Below, piece after piece: positions 17,429 to 26,327 of a stretch of 64,000 nucleotides of DNA (position 1 is its first letter; every line of letters begins with the position of its first letter). The notes below the pieces were generated by a model. It did no database searches, had not been told where the DNA came from, and saw only the letters and a list, made by a program, of their open reading frames with translations. Position numbers and translations under genes: made by a program. The DNA is from an uncultured beta proteobacterium (GTDB lineage Bacteria; Pseudomonadota; Gammaproteobacteria; Burkholderiales; Burkholderiaceae_C): assembly GCA_903906695.1 (NCBI GenBank), contig CAIVLG010000034.1, forward strand, positions 1 to 64,000, given 5' to 3'.

Positions 17429-18934
17429 ATGTCTCACCGTATCGAATTGGAAACCATCTTCAAGACACTGGGTCTCGCACCGCCGGGCCACAGTGCGGAC
17501 GGTCTGGAGGTTTGCACGCCGATCGACGGCAGCCGCCTGGCGAGCGTAGCCATCGATAGTGAGGCGCAGGTCGACGCCGCGGTGGCTCGGGCTCAGAGTC
17601 GCTTCAAGACCTGGCGCGAGCTGCCGGCACCCAAACGCGGCGAACTCGTGCGCGCCTTTGGCGAGGCGGTGCGACGCCACAAGGCGCCACTGGGATGCCT
17701 GATTACGCTGGAAACCGGCAAGATCCGGCAGGAGGGTTTGGGTGAGGTGCAGGAGGTGGTGGACATCTGCGAGTTTGCCGTCGGTCTGTCGCGCCAGCTT
17801 TATGGTTTGACGATCGCCAGCGAACGGCCCGAGCACAAGCTGCTTGAGACCTGGCATCCGCTGGGTGTGGTCGGCATTATTTCGGCCTTCAATTTTCCGA
17901 TGGCTGTTTATGCCTGGAACGCGGCGCTGGCGCTGGTCTGTGGCAACACGCTGGTGTGGAAGCCGTCCGAAAAGGCACCGCTGTCGGCACTGGCTCTTTC
18001 GGGCCTGTTGTTGCAGACTGCCGGAGAGCAGGGGATCGACCCGGTCGGTTTGGCCGAGCTGTTGGTTGGCGAGCGCGCGGTTGGCGAGGCCCTGGTCTCG
18101 CACGCTGACGTCAAGCTGATCAGCGCGACCGGTTCCACCGCCATGGGTCGGGCTGTGGGCGTAGCCTGTGCTTCACAGTTCAAGCGTTCGCTGCTCGAAC
18201 TCGGTGGCAATAACGCGGCCATCGTGTGCCCCTCGGCCAATCTCGAACTGGTGGTGCGGGGCGTGGTGTTCGCAGCGGCGGGCACCGCGGGACAGCGCTG
18301 CACCAGCTTGCGCCGCCTGATCGTGCACCGCACGGTCCACGCGGCGCTGGTCTCCGCCTTGCTGCGCGCCTATGCGCGCCTTCCTGTTGGTGATCCGCTA
18401 GCCGCCGGCACGCTGGTTGGCCCCTTGATTGACCAGCGTGCCTTTGATGCCATGCAGCAGGCGCTGGAGCGCGCACGACGAGCCGGTGCGCGGGTCCACT
18501 TTGGCAATCGTGAAGCCGTCGGAGAGGCGGCAGCGTTCTATGTTCGCCCGGCCATTGTTGAGTTGGCGAGGCAAACCGGACCGATGTTGCAGGAAACCTT
18601 TGCGCCGATTCTGTATGTGGTTGCGTACGACAGTTTTGATGAGGCGATCGCGATCAACAACGCGGTCAGCCATGGCTTGTCATCGGCCGTCTTCACGCAG
18701 GATCTGCGCGAAGCAGAAACCTTCACGTCAGCGCGTGGCTCCGACTGCGGGATTGCCAACGTCAATCTCGGCACCAGCGGCGCCGAGATTGGCGGCGCTT
18801 TTGGTGGCGAAAAGGAAACCGGTGGCGGTCGTGAATCAGGTTCTGACGCGTGGAAGGCCTACATGCGCCGCGCGACCAACACCATCAATTACGGCAACAC
18901 GCTGCCACTGGCGCAGGGGATTCGATTCGAGTAG
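17429..18934 (+). CDS. amaB: Aldehyde dehydrogenase, ALDH7/antiquitin type (L-aminoadipate-semialdehyde dehydrogenase-like)
   Basis: The protein has 501 residues. The catalytic pair is Glu257 (LLELGGNN) and Cys291 (AGQRCTSLRR). The ending KETGGGRESGSDAWKAYM is the signature that separates the ALDH7/antiquitin group from other aldehyde dehydrogenases. That group oxidises alpha-aminoadipate semialdehyde with NAD(P)+ in lysine catabolism. The gene stands alone: the upstream LytTR regulator ends 92 bp before and the downstream gene belongs to the T6SS island. No clear ribosome-binding site precedes ATG 17429, so the start is only probable. Confidence 0.85.
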   Translation: MSHRIELETIFKTLGLAPPGHSADGLEVCTPIDGSRLASVAIDSEAQVDAAVARAQSRFKTWRELPAPKRGELVRAFGEAVRRHKAPLGCLITLETGKIRQEGLGEVQEVVDICEFAVGLSRQLYGLTIASERPEHKLLETWHPLGVVGIISAFNFPMAVYAWNAALALVCGNTLVWKPSEKAPLSALALSGLLLQTAGEQGIDPVGLAELLVGERAVGEALVSHADVKLISATGSTAMGRAVGVACASQFKRSLLELGGNNAAIVCPSANLELVVRGVVFAAAGTAGQRCTSLRRLIVHRTVHAALVSALLRAYARLPVGDPLAAGTLVGPLIDQRAFDAMQQALERARRAGARVHFGNREAVGEAAAFYVRPAIVELARQTGPMLQETFAPILYVVAYDSFDEAIAINNAVSHGLSSAVFTQDLREAETFTSARGSDCGIANVNLGTSGAEIGGAFGGEKETGGGRESGSDAWKAYMRRATNTINYGNTLPLAQGIRFE

Positions 18935-19007
18935 TAGACGGTCTCGCGGCTTGCGACAGGAGGTTTCAACCCCGGCCGGTGTGCGACAGGACAATCCCTG
19001 CGAAGTA

Positions 19008-19036
19008 TTGCCAGCGCAGTAGGCATCGGTTATTCT
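19008..19036 (+). promoter_or_regulatory. Predicted sigma-70 promoter of the T6SS regulatory genes
   Basis: TTGCCA and TATTCT are separated by 17 bases and lie 56 bp before the GTG start of the MORN protein. The match is moderate and was found by eye. If real, it could drive the MORN-kinase-kinase-lipoprotein-tagH-phosphatase series. Confidence 0.35.
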
Positions 19037-19091
19037 TGGCCGGATCAAATATCCGTTTTCGGGACGCACGAACTTTTTCAAGCAGGTCTCA

Positions 19092-20879
19092 GTGAGCATC
19101 AAACTTTGGAATCGCGCCGGTTTGGCGATGATGATCGGCCTGGTCCTGTTTGGGTGGTTGCGCGTGGCCGGGGCTCAGGACAGGGGTAGCGCAGGTGATA
19201 TTCAGACATCATGCGCGGTCTCGGGTATTCCACCTGTGGAGCAGATTTCGGTCACATGGACCGGCGACTGTGTTGATGGCAAGGCCAGCGGTGTCGGTAC
19301 TGTTTTTGCGTTTGGAGGGGGTGAGCTTCGCTACATTCTTCGGGGGCAGTTCACCGACGGACGCTTGACACGGCAGGATCAACTGCGCCAGTGCGCCGGA
19401 GCCGACTGCCAGGATCAGATCGCCGCTGCCGTGCTGCGCGAGCACGCGGCGCTCGGTCGGAAGAGACCGAGCGCCGATAGCGTTGCGGCTCCAGCACCGG
19501 TGATTGGCACAGCACCGGGTCAGGTCGAAATTCGGGGTGAGGATGCGGTTTATCGAGGAAATTTTGAGGTCGATCGGCAAAGCGGCAGGGTTTCAGGTGA
19601 GGGGCGTGCCGAATTTTTTGATGGGCGCGTTTTCAGCGGGAAACTCGTGAATGGCAACAAAGAGGGGCGCTGCAGCTATCTATGGGCCGACGGGCAGAGG
19701 TACGAGGGCGAATGGCGCAATGATTTGCAGGATGGCTCGGGCGAGTGGACTTCGGCCAAGGGCGAACGCTACGTCGGTCAATACCGTTCGGGCAAGCGCG
19801 AAGGCAAGGGCGTGATGACCTACGCGAACAAGATGGAATACAGCGGCGAATGGCTCGCAGACCAACCGACAGGCAGGGGAACAATCCGGTTTGCAAACGG
19901 TGACGTCTATGAAGGACAGGTCATTGCGGCAGAGCAGAGCGGAACCGGAACGCTGACCGACAAGGATGGCAATCGGTACACAGGACAGTGGCTGCGCGGG
20001 GAGAGAGACGGCAGAGGTATCGCGGTCTGGAACAACGGACAGCGTTACGAAGGCGAGTGGCAGCACAATCGAAAACATGGCATGGGAACTGTTCACTTTG
20101 CGGACGGTGGCAGCTACGACGGACAGTGGCGCGACGACCGGGCGACAGGGCAGGGCAGCATGACGTTTGCGTCGGGAGACAGCTACGTGGGCGACGTGCA
20201 GAACGGAACGCCCCAGGGCAAAGGGGTGTACAAGTGGGGGTCCGGGGATCGGTTCGAAGGCGAATTCGAGGCCGGTAAACCCACTGCCAATGGGATTATG
20301 ACCTTTCGTATCGACACGACCCCGATTGCTCCCGCAGAGCCAACCGCTCCCCCGCTGGCGGCTGCGACGGAGCCGGGTAGCGTTGTCGTGTCCAGAGCAA
20401 CACTTTGCTCCCGTGCTTACAACGGCGCGCGCGGTGTCATTGCTTTACGTCGATTCATGGAAGTCTTTCCGGATGACGAGTGCCAGCGCCACACGCTGGC
20501 CCGGCAAAAAATTGCCGTGATCGAAGAAAATGAACGCAAGCTTGCCAGGGAGCAGGAAGAGCGTGCGCTGCAGGCCAAGGCACTGGTCGGCCTGGTGGTC
20601 GCCTATCGGCAGGAGTACCCCTTCTGTGCGGTGGGATCGGGTAGCAATTGCCAGCGTGTGCTATATCAGTTCGACGTCAAGGGAAAGATCAGGAGCGTTG
20701 ACCTGGCGCGTCAGAGCGTCCAGGTTCAGGTGGTTGACGTTGTCATGCTGGGCAACGACAAAGGCGCTTCGGCGCAACTGTTTGCGCAAGGACGTCTGGC
20801 TGCCAATGAAGCGTTTCGTGCCAGCGTGCTGGGGACGACGCAATGGAAGTCGAAGGCCGACGTGGGCTTGGCCTTCTAG
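19092..20879 (+). CDS. Secreted MORN-repeat protein at the start of the T6SS regulatory block
   Basis: The protein has 595 residues and a GTG start. A signal peptide (to about residue 28, ending VAGA) predicts a periplasmic location. Residues about 145-405 hold roughly eleven MORN repeats of about 23 residues (YEGEWRNDLQDGSGEW, YVGQYRSGKREGKGVMTY and similar). The C-terminal 180 residues are not repetitive, contain four Cys (LCSRAY, DDECQR, PFCAV, SNCQR) and a charged helix (EENERKLAREQEERALQ). MORN repeats usually bind lipids or proteins. The two kinases follow on the same strand after 81 bp, so a role in sensing or scaffolding for the T6SS phosphorylation switch is plausible but inferred from position only. 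Confidence 0.75.
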   Translation: MSIKLWNRAGLAMMIGLVLFGWLRVAGAQDRGSAGDIQTSCAVSGIPPVEQISVTWTGDCVDGKASGVGTVFAFGGGELRYILRGQFTDGRLTRQDQLRQCAGADCQDQIAAAVLREHAALGRKRPSADSVAAPAPVIGTAPGQVEIRGEDAVYRGNFEVDRQSGRVSGEGRAEFFDGRVFSGKLVNGNKEGRCSYLWADGQRYEGEWRNDLQDGSGEWTSAKGERYVGQYRSGKREGKGVMTYANKMEYSGEWLADQPTGRGTIRFANGDVYEGQVIAAEQSGTGTLTDKDGNRYTGQWLRGERDGRGIAVWNNGQRYEGEWQHNRKHGMGTVHFADGGSYDGQWRDDRATGQGSMTFASGDSYVGDVQNGTPQGKGVYKWGSGDRFEGEFEAGKPTANGIMTFRIDTTPIAPAEPTAPPLAAATEPGSVVVSRATLCSRAYNGARGVIALRRFMEVFPDDECQRHTLARQKIAVIEENERKLAREQEERALQAKALVGLVVAYRQEYPFCAVGSGSNCQRVLYQFDVKGKIRSVDLARQSVQVQVVDVVMLGNDKGASAQLFAQGRLAANEAFRASVLGTTQWKSKADVGLAF

Positions 20880-20960
20880 GGCGTGGGCCTCGATCGATCG
20901 AAGATGGCGGCGCCCCCCTATTGGTGATATTCGTTTACAGTTGTTAATCAGAGGCCTCAT

Positions 20961-22409
20961 TTGTCAAGTCCGTCTTCCAATCTGCTGACGCTCCATGCAA
21001 ACTGTTTGCCGGTGGGGACAGTGATCGCCGATTTTGAAATCATCGGTTTGATTGGCGAGGGCGGCTTTGGCATCGTCTACCTGGCCCGTGACCTTACTTT
21101 GGATCGGGTCGTGGCGCTGAAAGAGTTCATGCCTGCCGCGTTCGCAGGTCGGCTGGATGGTGTCCGGGTCGGCGTGCGTGCAGCCAACCACCTCGACACC
21201 TATCAGGCCGGACTGCGCAGCTTCATCAACGAGGCCAGGATGCTGGCGAAGTTTGCCCACCCGGCACTGGTGGAGGTGTACCGTTTTTGGGAGGACAACG
21301 GCACTGCCTACATGGTGATGAGGTTCTATCAGGGAGAAACGCTGCGTCAGCAACTGTCGCGCGCAGACAAGACCTTTGACGAGCATTCGATTGCGCAAAT
21401 CATGGCGCCAATTTTTGATGCGTTGGCGATGTTGCACCGCGAACAGGTCTATCACCGCGACATTGCGCCGGACAACATCATGCTGTCGGACGGACGCCCG
21501 GTACTGCTTGATTTTGGTTCGGCGCGTCGCATCATTGGGGACGCGACGCAGGCGCTGACGACAGTTCTGAAACCGGGATATGCGCCGGTCGAACAGTACG
21601 TTGACGACGGAACAATGAAGCAGGGTCCCTGGACCGACGTCTACGCGCTGGGAGGAGTGCTTTACCATTTGGCCACCGGCAAGGCACCCCTGCAAGCCGT
21701 TTCCCGTCTGTTGTCGGACCCGCTGCCAACGGTCAATGAGGCCACCAACAACGCGTTCTCACCGATGTTTTCGGATGCGGTGGCGAAGGCGATGGCGGTG
21801 CGGGTGGAAGATCGCTTGTGCAATGTGAAGGATCTGAGCGACATGCTGGGGTGGAATACGGCACAGGTGGCTCGGGTGGTCACGCTGCCCAGCGCGTCCT
21901 TGATCCGAGCCGCGCCCAGCACGGCTGCAGCTGTGGAGTTGTCAGCGGCCGGCGAGAAGCCGGTTTACCCGCCCGAAGCGCGCAGCGCGTCCCGTCCGGT
22001 ATGGATTGCAATCACCGCCACCGGTGTGTTGGCGACGGCGCTGGTCGGCTATTTGATGCTGGCGCCGTCGAGGTCCACCACAACCGCGGAGCCACAGACA
22101 GGCACCGCCGCTGCCGCCGGGACCGCCGTGCCGGTCAGTGCGCCTGTTTCTGACAATTTGGCTTCGACTGAAGTTGTTGGGAGGTCGACATCGACAGCTG
22201 TCGGCATTGTCAATCTGAACATCCGGCCCTGGGGAACGGTTGTCATCGATGGTGTCACCCGCGGAATTTCCAATGCCAGCCAATTGCGTCAAATCGAGTT
22301 GTCGGCAGGGACGCATACGATTGAAATTGCCAAGCCTGATGCAGCGCCGGTCAAGCAGACGATCGAGGTTGGCGCGGCGCCGCTTTCAATAACGCATAAT
22401 TTCAAATAA
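20961..22409 (+). CDS. Membrane Ser/Thr protein kinase with PEGA domain (PpkA-like, T6SS-associated)
   Basis: The protein has 482 residues from a TTG start with GAGG eight bases upstream. The kinase domain (about 24-300) has a Gly-rich loop IGEGGFGIVY, Lys54 in VVALKEF, the catalytic loop YHRDIAPDN (165-167 HRD) and DFG at 184-186. The residue two after HRD is Ala where Lys is common. A linker leads to one membrane segment (about 347-367). The extracytoplasmic end (about 415-482) is a PEGA domain with LNIRPWGTVVIDGV. By analogy with PpkA it should phosphorylate the FHA protein TagH and switch the T6SS after translation, opposed by the PP2C phosphatase encoded downstream. Confidence 0.88.
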   Translation: MSSPSSNLLTLHANCLPVGTVIADFEIIGLIGEGGFGIVYLARDLTLDRVVALKEFMPAAFAGRLDGVRVGVRAANHLDTYQAGLRSFINEARMLAKFAHPALVEVYRFWEDNGTAYMVMRFYQGETLRQQLSRADKTFDEHSIAQIMAPIFDALAMLHREQVYHRDIAPDNIMLSDGRPVLLDFGSARRIIGDATQALTTVLKPGYAPVEQYVDDGTMKQGPWTDVYALGGVLYHLATGKAPLQAVSRLLSDPLPTVNEATNNAFSPMFSDAVAKAMAVRVEDRLCNVKDLSDMLGWNTAQVARVVTLPSASLIRAAPSTAAAVELSAAGEKPVYPPEARSASRPVWIAITATGVLATALVGYLMLAPSRSTTTAEPQTGTAAAAGTAVPVSAPVSDNLASTEVVGRSTSTAVGIVNLNIRPWGTVVIDGVTRGISNASQLRQIELSAGTHTIEIAKPDAAPVKQTIEVGAAPLSITHNFK

Positions 22410-22445
22410 GCGCTCCGGGTTTCACCTCACTGCTTCCCCTCCATC

Positions 22446-24068
22446 ATGAACACACAGGCTCCGTCATTTGTAGTTGCTTCCAGTGCCCTGCCTGTAGGAA
22501 CACGCCTGGGTGAATTCGAGATTACTGGCGTGGTCGGTGAGGGCGGCTTCGGCATTGTCTACAGCGCTCATGATTCGAGTCTTGACCGCATCGTGGCAGT
22601 CAAGGAATATCTACCCTCGGCCTTTTCCGGTCGCACCACGCAAGGCCAGGTACAAGTCAAGTCCGAGGTGCACCGAAAGACCTTCGAGATGGGTCTTTCG
22701 AGTTTCATCAACGAGGCCAAGCTGCTGGCCAAATTTTCCCATCCCGGCCTGGTTGAAGTGTTCCGTTTTTGGGAGGCCAACGGAACCGCTTACATGGCGA
22801 TGCGCTATTACCGCGGTGTGACCTTGCGCGAGTTGCTGCGGACCAGCCCGGAGCTGGTGACCGAGCAGTGGTTGTGCCAGACCCTGGACCCGATTTTGCT
22901 GGCGCTGTCCGAGCTGCACAGCGAGAAGTGCTATCACCGCGACATCGCGCCCGACAACATTCTTGTGCTGCCCAACGGACGTTCGGTGTTGATGGATTTC
23001 GGTGCAGCGCGACGCATCATCAGCGGAATGACGCAGGCCCTGACGGTGGTTCTGAAGCCCGGCTACGCTCCGGTTGAGCAATATGACGACGACGGAGCGA
23101 TGCCGCAGGGGGCCTGGACCGATATCTATGCGGTCGGTGGATTGCTCTACCACCTGATGACCGGCAAGGTGCCGGTGCAGGCTATTTCGCGCATGATCAG
23201 CGACCCCCTGAAGCCGGTGTCGGACCTGGCACGGGGCAGTTACTCGAAGCAGCTTTGCGACGTCGTAATGAAGTGTCTGGCCGTTCTGCCGAACAACCGT
23301 TATCAGACTGTCGATGAATTGCGCGCAGCGCTGGGATGGGTCTCGACGCCTGGCCAATCCACCCTGATCCTTACGCGGCCGGCAGTAGTTCCGGCAGTCA
23401 ATGATTCGGAAAGCGCGGCGGTTCTGACTGTGCCGACAGTGCCGCAGCCGGTGCAGGGTCCGGTGACGGCAAGCGGTTCCGAGCGGGCGACGGATTTGTT
23501 GGCATCTGCGCCCGCTCTGGATCCCATGGAAATGCTGAACGATCTGGTAGCGTCTTCCTTGCCAGCGGGACCCCGAACAATCCAGCAAGTGGCGACCGCG
23601 GAGCCTTTGCCGTCGCTCGTTGAACCGGCGGCTCGATCCGCCAGATCAAGAAACGTGTTGCTGGTTGGTGGGCTTGTTGCAGCAGCGGTCGTGCTGGGCA
23701 TCACTGCATTCTTCTACAGTGGGACGCAGCGGACGGTTGAGACGAAAACCGCTCCGGTGCCGACCGCCATTGCGCCGGGTTCTGTGACTGACCCGGGCAG
23801 CGGACCTGCTGTCCAAAGCGCGGCCTCAAGCCCGGCTCCGGCTCCGGCTGACAGCGCGGGGACGGTACGCTTCGAGTTGAAAAATGGCTGGGGCACCGTG
23901 TTTGTGGACGGTGAAGACAAGGGTACTGCGCCGCCTGTCATTGTGGTGGAACTTTCTGGCGGCATGCATCAGATCGAGTTGCGCAATCCGGCGCTGCCGA
24001 CGGTCCGCCGCACGGTCGAAGTGATACCCGGAAAGATCGTCGTGGTGCGGCACACTTTCGGCAACTAG
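22446..24068 (+). CDS. Membrane Ser/Thr protein kinase with PEGA domain (paralog)
   Basis: The 540-residue protein has the same architecture as the preceding kinase and is clearly its paralog. Gly loop VGEGGFGIVY, Lys53 in VAVKEYLP, YHRDIAPDN (HRD 164-166) and DFG 184-186 are present. A longer Ala/Pro/Ser-rich linker (about 305-400) precedes the membrane segment (about 403-424), and a PEGA domain (about 473-540, with NGWGTVFVDGEDKG) forms the end. The two kinases are 36 bp apart. Whether they act in series, as a heterodimer or on different targets is not visible. Confidence 0.88.
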   Translation: MNTQAPSFVVASSALPVGTRLGEFEITGVVGEGGFGIVYSAHDSSLDRIVAVKEYLPSAFSGRTTQGQVQVKSEVHRKTFEMGLSSFINEAKLLAKFSHPGLVEVFRFWEANGTAYMAMRYYRGVTLRELLRTSPELVTEQWLCQTLDPILLALSELHSEKCYHRDIAPDNILVLPNGRSVLMDFGAARRIISGMTQALTVVLKPGYAPVEQYDDDGAMPQGAWTDIYAVGGLLYHLMTGKVPVQAISRMISDPLKPVSDLARGSYSKQLCDVVMKCLAVLPNNRYQTVDELRAALGWVSTPGQSTLILTRPAVVPAVNDSESAAVLTVPTVPQPVQGPVTASGSERATDLLASAPALDPMEMLNDLVASSLPAGPRTIQQVATAEPLPSLVEPAARSARSRNVLLVGGLVAAAVVLGITAFFYSGTQRTVETKTAPVPTAIAPGSVTDPGSGPAVQSAASSPAPAPADSAGTVRFELKNGWGTVFVDGEDKGTAPPVIVVELSGGMHQIELRNPALPTVRRTVEVIPGKIVVVRHTFGN

Positions 24069-24101
24069 CATCTTTCATTAACCCCTATCAACCCTATCAT
24101 C

Positions 24102-24632
24102 ATGAAACATCCCATCGAAAGTTTTTTGATTGTCTCGGTCGGCCTACTTCTGGCTGCTTGTACCACGGTGCCCGATGGGGACCAGGCGACCGGAAAAAGG
24201 GGATCTGCGACCCAGCCCTCTGCGCCGGCAAGCTCACCTGCGCCAGTTGCGGTACAGCCTGCGGCAACGCCGGAGCCAGTTGTTGCAGCGCCCGTCGATG
24301 TGCCGGCGCCAGCACGAGAGCCTTCGGCGAGCGAAAAGAAGCTGGCGGCCGCGCTGGGCAGCTACGAGCGCGGTGAATACGGGTTGGCGATTCGATCGCT
24401 GACGCCGTTGACCACAGACAGTTCGCTGGACCCGGAAAATCAGTTGGTTGCGCTCAAGACGTTGGCATTCTCGCAATGCCTGACGCGTGCCATAACCGCT
24501 TGCCGTAAGACTTTTGAGCGTGCTTTTGCGCTGGACGGAAAATTTGATCTGGCGCCCGCCGAGAAGGGACATCCGATCTGGGGACCCCAGTTCGTGGCTG
24601 CCCGAAAAGCCTCGGCACCCAAGACCCGGTGA
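24102..24632 (+). CDS. TssQ-like T6SS-associated lipoprotein
   Basis: The protein has 176 residues and a lipoprotein signal with lipobox LLAAC (Cys20). A Pro/Ala-rich linker reaches about residue 70. The C-terminal domain (about 72-170) is TPR-like: AALGSYERGEYGLAIRSLTPL, LKTLAFSQCLTRAITACRKTFERAFALD, then KGHPIWGPQFVAARK. This pattern fits the TssQ family of lipoproteins found in T6SS loci of betaproteobacteria. It is expected to sit at the outer membrane. No typical TssJ is encoded here; whether this protein replaces it is unknown. Confidence 0.7.
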   Translation: MKHPIESFLIVSVGLLLAACTTVPDGDQATGKRGSATQPSAPASSPAPVAVQPAATPEPVVAAPVDVPAPAREPSASEKKLAAALGSYERGEYGLAIRSLTPLTTDSSLDPENQLVALKTLAFSQCLTRAITACRKTFERAFALDGKFDLAPAEKGHPIWGPQFVAARKASAPKTR

Positions 24633-24662
24633 AGGTCCAGGCAACGCAGGGAGCCCGGGTCT

Positions 24663-26327
24663 ATGCCCCTTGTCACATTTGAGGTCTTGTCTCTGGACAC
24701 GTCGCCCTTGCCTGCACCACTTAGCCACCGGTTCGATGAAAGCGGTGGCACCATCGGGCGCGATGCGACCAATACTTTCGTGCTGCCGGACAAACACCGG
24801 CGGGTTTCGCGGCTGCACGCCGCAGTGACCTTTCCGCAGGGTGTCCCGACTCTCACCAACGCAAGCACTTCATTGCCCATCGGGGTTCGCGAAGAGACGC
24901 TGGACTGCGGTCAAACCATGCAACTGGCCTTGGGCGACGTGCTTGAGATTGGTCCTTATCTTCTCAGGGTTCAGTGCGTCGAAGGAAGCGATCCGCAGGA
25001 CGCTCGTACGGTCCTTCTTGCGACCGAAGCGGTCCAGTTTGACCTGCCGAAGGCGTCAGCGCCGGCGCCCGAAAGTGATCCATTTGCCAGCTTGCTGGCA
25101 GGAATAGGCTCTGCGCCACCGTTCGAGTCTGGTCAGACTGGCGCACCGCGACCGGTCGCCGCCTCGGGCCTTAGCGTCGATCCGCTGGCCGCGCTGGGAT
25201 TTGGAGAGTCGCCTGCCTCGCAGCCCGCAAGTCGCCAAAATCCACCTGCCGGGATTACATCGTCGGCGGTCATTCCCGAGGACTTCAATCCGTTCGACCT
25301 GCCCTCGGGCACAGTGCGCAACAGCGCCGATCCTTTTTCCGCATTGCTCGGCGCTGCGCCCGCTGCATCGCTGGTGCGTGGCGCTGAAGTATCGATTGAT
25401 TCATTGTTCGCCAATTCAGGGACATCTTCATTTGACGGATTGATATCGGGTGCGGGGTCGCCGCGTCCGTCCCCGTCGGGCCTGGATTCCCTGCTGGCAA
25501 ATTCCGACAGCACCGATCCGCTGGCCCTGTTTGGCAATACCGAGCCGGCGCGTGACAGCGGATTGCAAGTCGTTCGCGACGATCTGGCTGAGGTCAGCGG
25601 TGCTTTCCAGCCACCACGCGCCTTCCAGCCGGCGGTACCCGTTGCGCCGCCCGCCCGTAAGGCACCGGCATCCGCTGCAGCCCAACTTGCCAGCCCGGTA
25701 CCACCGATCGCGGCGGATGCACTGACACAGGCCTTTCTCAAGGGTGCTAGGTTGCCTTTGGACGTGTTGCCGCAGGGACTGACTCCAGAGAGCATGTTTG
25801 TGGTGGGAGCTTTGTTGCGAAGCGCAACCTCTGGCGCGGTGGACATGCTCGCGGCACGGACTGCCACCAAACTGGAGGTTCAGGCCAGCGTTACGGTCAT
25901 CTCGGCGCAGGGCAACAACCCGCTCAAGTTCTTGCCCAGCGGCGAACTGGCGCTGCAACAACTGCTGAGTAAAAGGTTGCCTGGCTTCATGCGGGCGGAC
26001 GAGGCGATGCAGGACGCCTTCGACGACCTGCGAGCCCATGAAATTGGCGTCATCGCGGGGACCCGTGCAGCCCTGACTGAGGTTCTTGGCAAATTTGATC
26101 CGAAGGTACTGGGTGACAAACTTGCCGCTGTGTCCCTGCTGGAGAGCCTGCTGCCGTCGGTTCGGAAAACGAAACTGTGGGAGATCTATCTTGAACGTTA
26201 TGCCCAGATCCGACGCGAAGCGGAAGATGATTTCCAGAGCATCTTTGGACGTGCCTTTGTGCAGGCCTATGAGCGGGAGACGGTGCGCATGAAGGAGCAG
26301 AAGATCGCGTCAGGGGGATCGGTGTGA
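24663..26327 (+). CDS. tagH: TagH, FHA-domain protein of the T6SS
   Basis: The protein has 554 residues. The N-terminal FHA domain (about 1-100) has the phosphothreonine-binding elements GTIGRDATN and RRVSRLHAAV. A long low-complexity region (about 115-350) repeats short acidic/hydrophobic motifs such as DPFASLL, DPLAALG, DPFSALLG and DSLLANS. The C-terminal TagH domain (about 370-535) includes FLPSGELALQQLL and FDDLRAHEIGVIAGTRAAL. Members are phosphorylated by the cognate kinase and then promote T6SS assembly. The stop overlaps the GTG start of the phosphatase, indicating coupled translation. Confidence 0.88.
   Translation: MPLVTFEVLSLDTSPLPAPLSHRFDESGGTIGRDATNTFVLPDKHRRVSRLHAAVTFPQGVPTLTNASTSLPIGVREETLDCGQTMQLALGDVLEIGPYLLRVQCVEGSDPQDARTVLLATEAVQFDLPKASAPAPESDPFASLLAGIGSAPPFESGQTGAPRPVAASGLSVDPLAALGFGESPASQPASRQNPPAGITSSAVIPEDFNPFDLPSGTVRNSADPFSALLGAAPAASLVRGAEVSIDSLFANSGTSSFDGLISGAGSPRPSPSGLDSLLANSDSTDPLALFGNTEPARDSGLQVVRDDLAEVSGAFQPPRAFQPAVPVAPPARKAPASAAAQLASPVPPIAADALTQAFLKGARLPLDVLPQGLTPESMFVVGALLRSATSGAVDMLAARTATKLEVQASVTVISAQGNNPLKFLPSGELALQQLLSKRLPGFMRADEAMQDAFDDLRAHEIGVIAGTRAALTEVLGKFDPKVLGDKLAAVSLLESLLPSVRKTKLWEIYLERYAQIRREAEDDFQSIFGRAFVQAYERETVRMKEQKIASGGSV

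Noticed and set aside
20961-24068. The two kinases as pseudokinases because Ala replaces Lys two residues after HRD
   Set aside because: The Gly loop, the ATP-binding Lys, HRD, the Asn of the catalytic loop and DFG are intact in both; HRD-I-(A/S)-P-D-N loops occur in bacterial kinases thought to be active.
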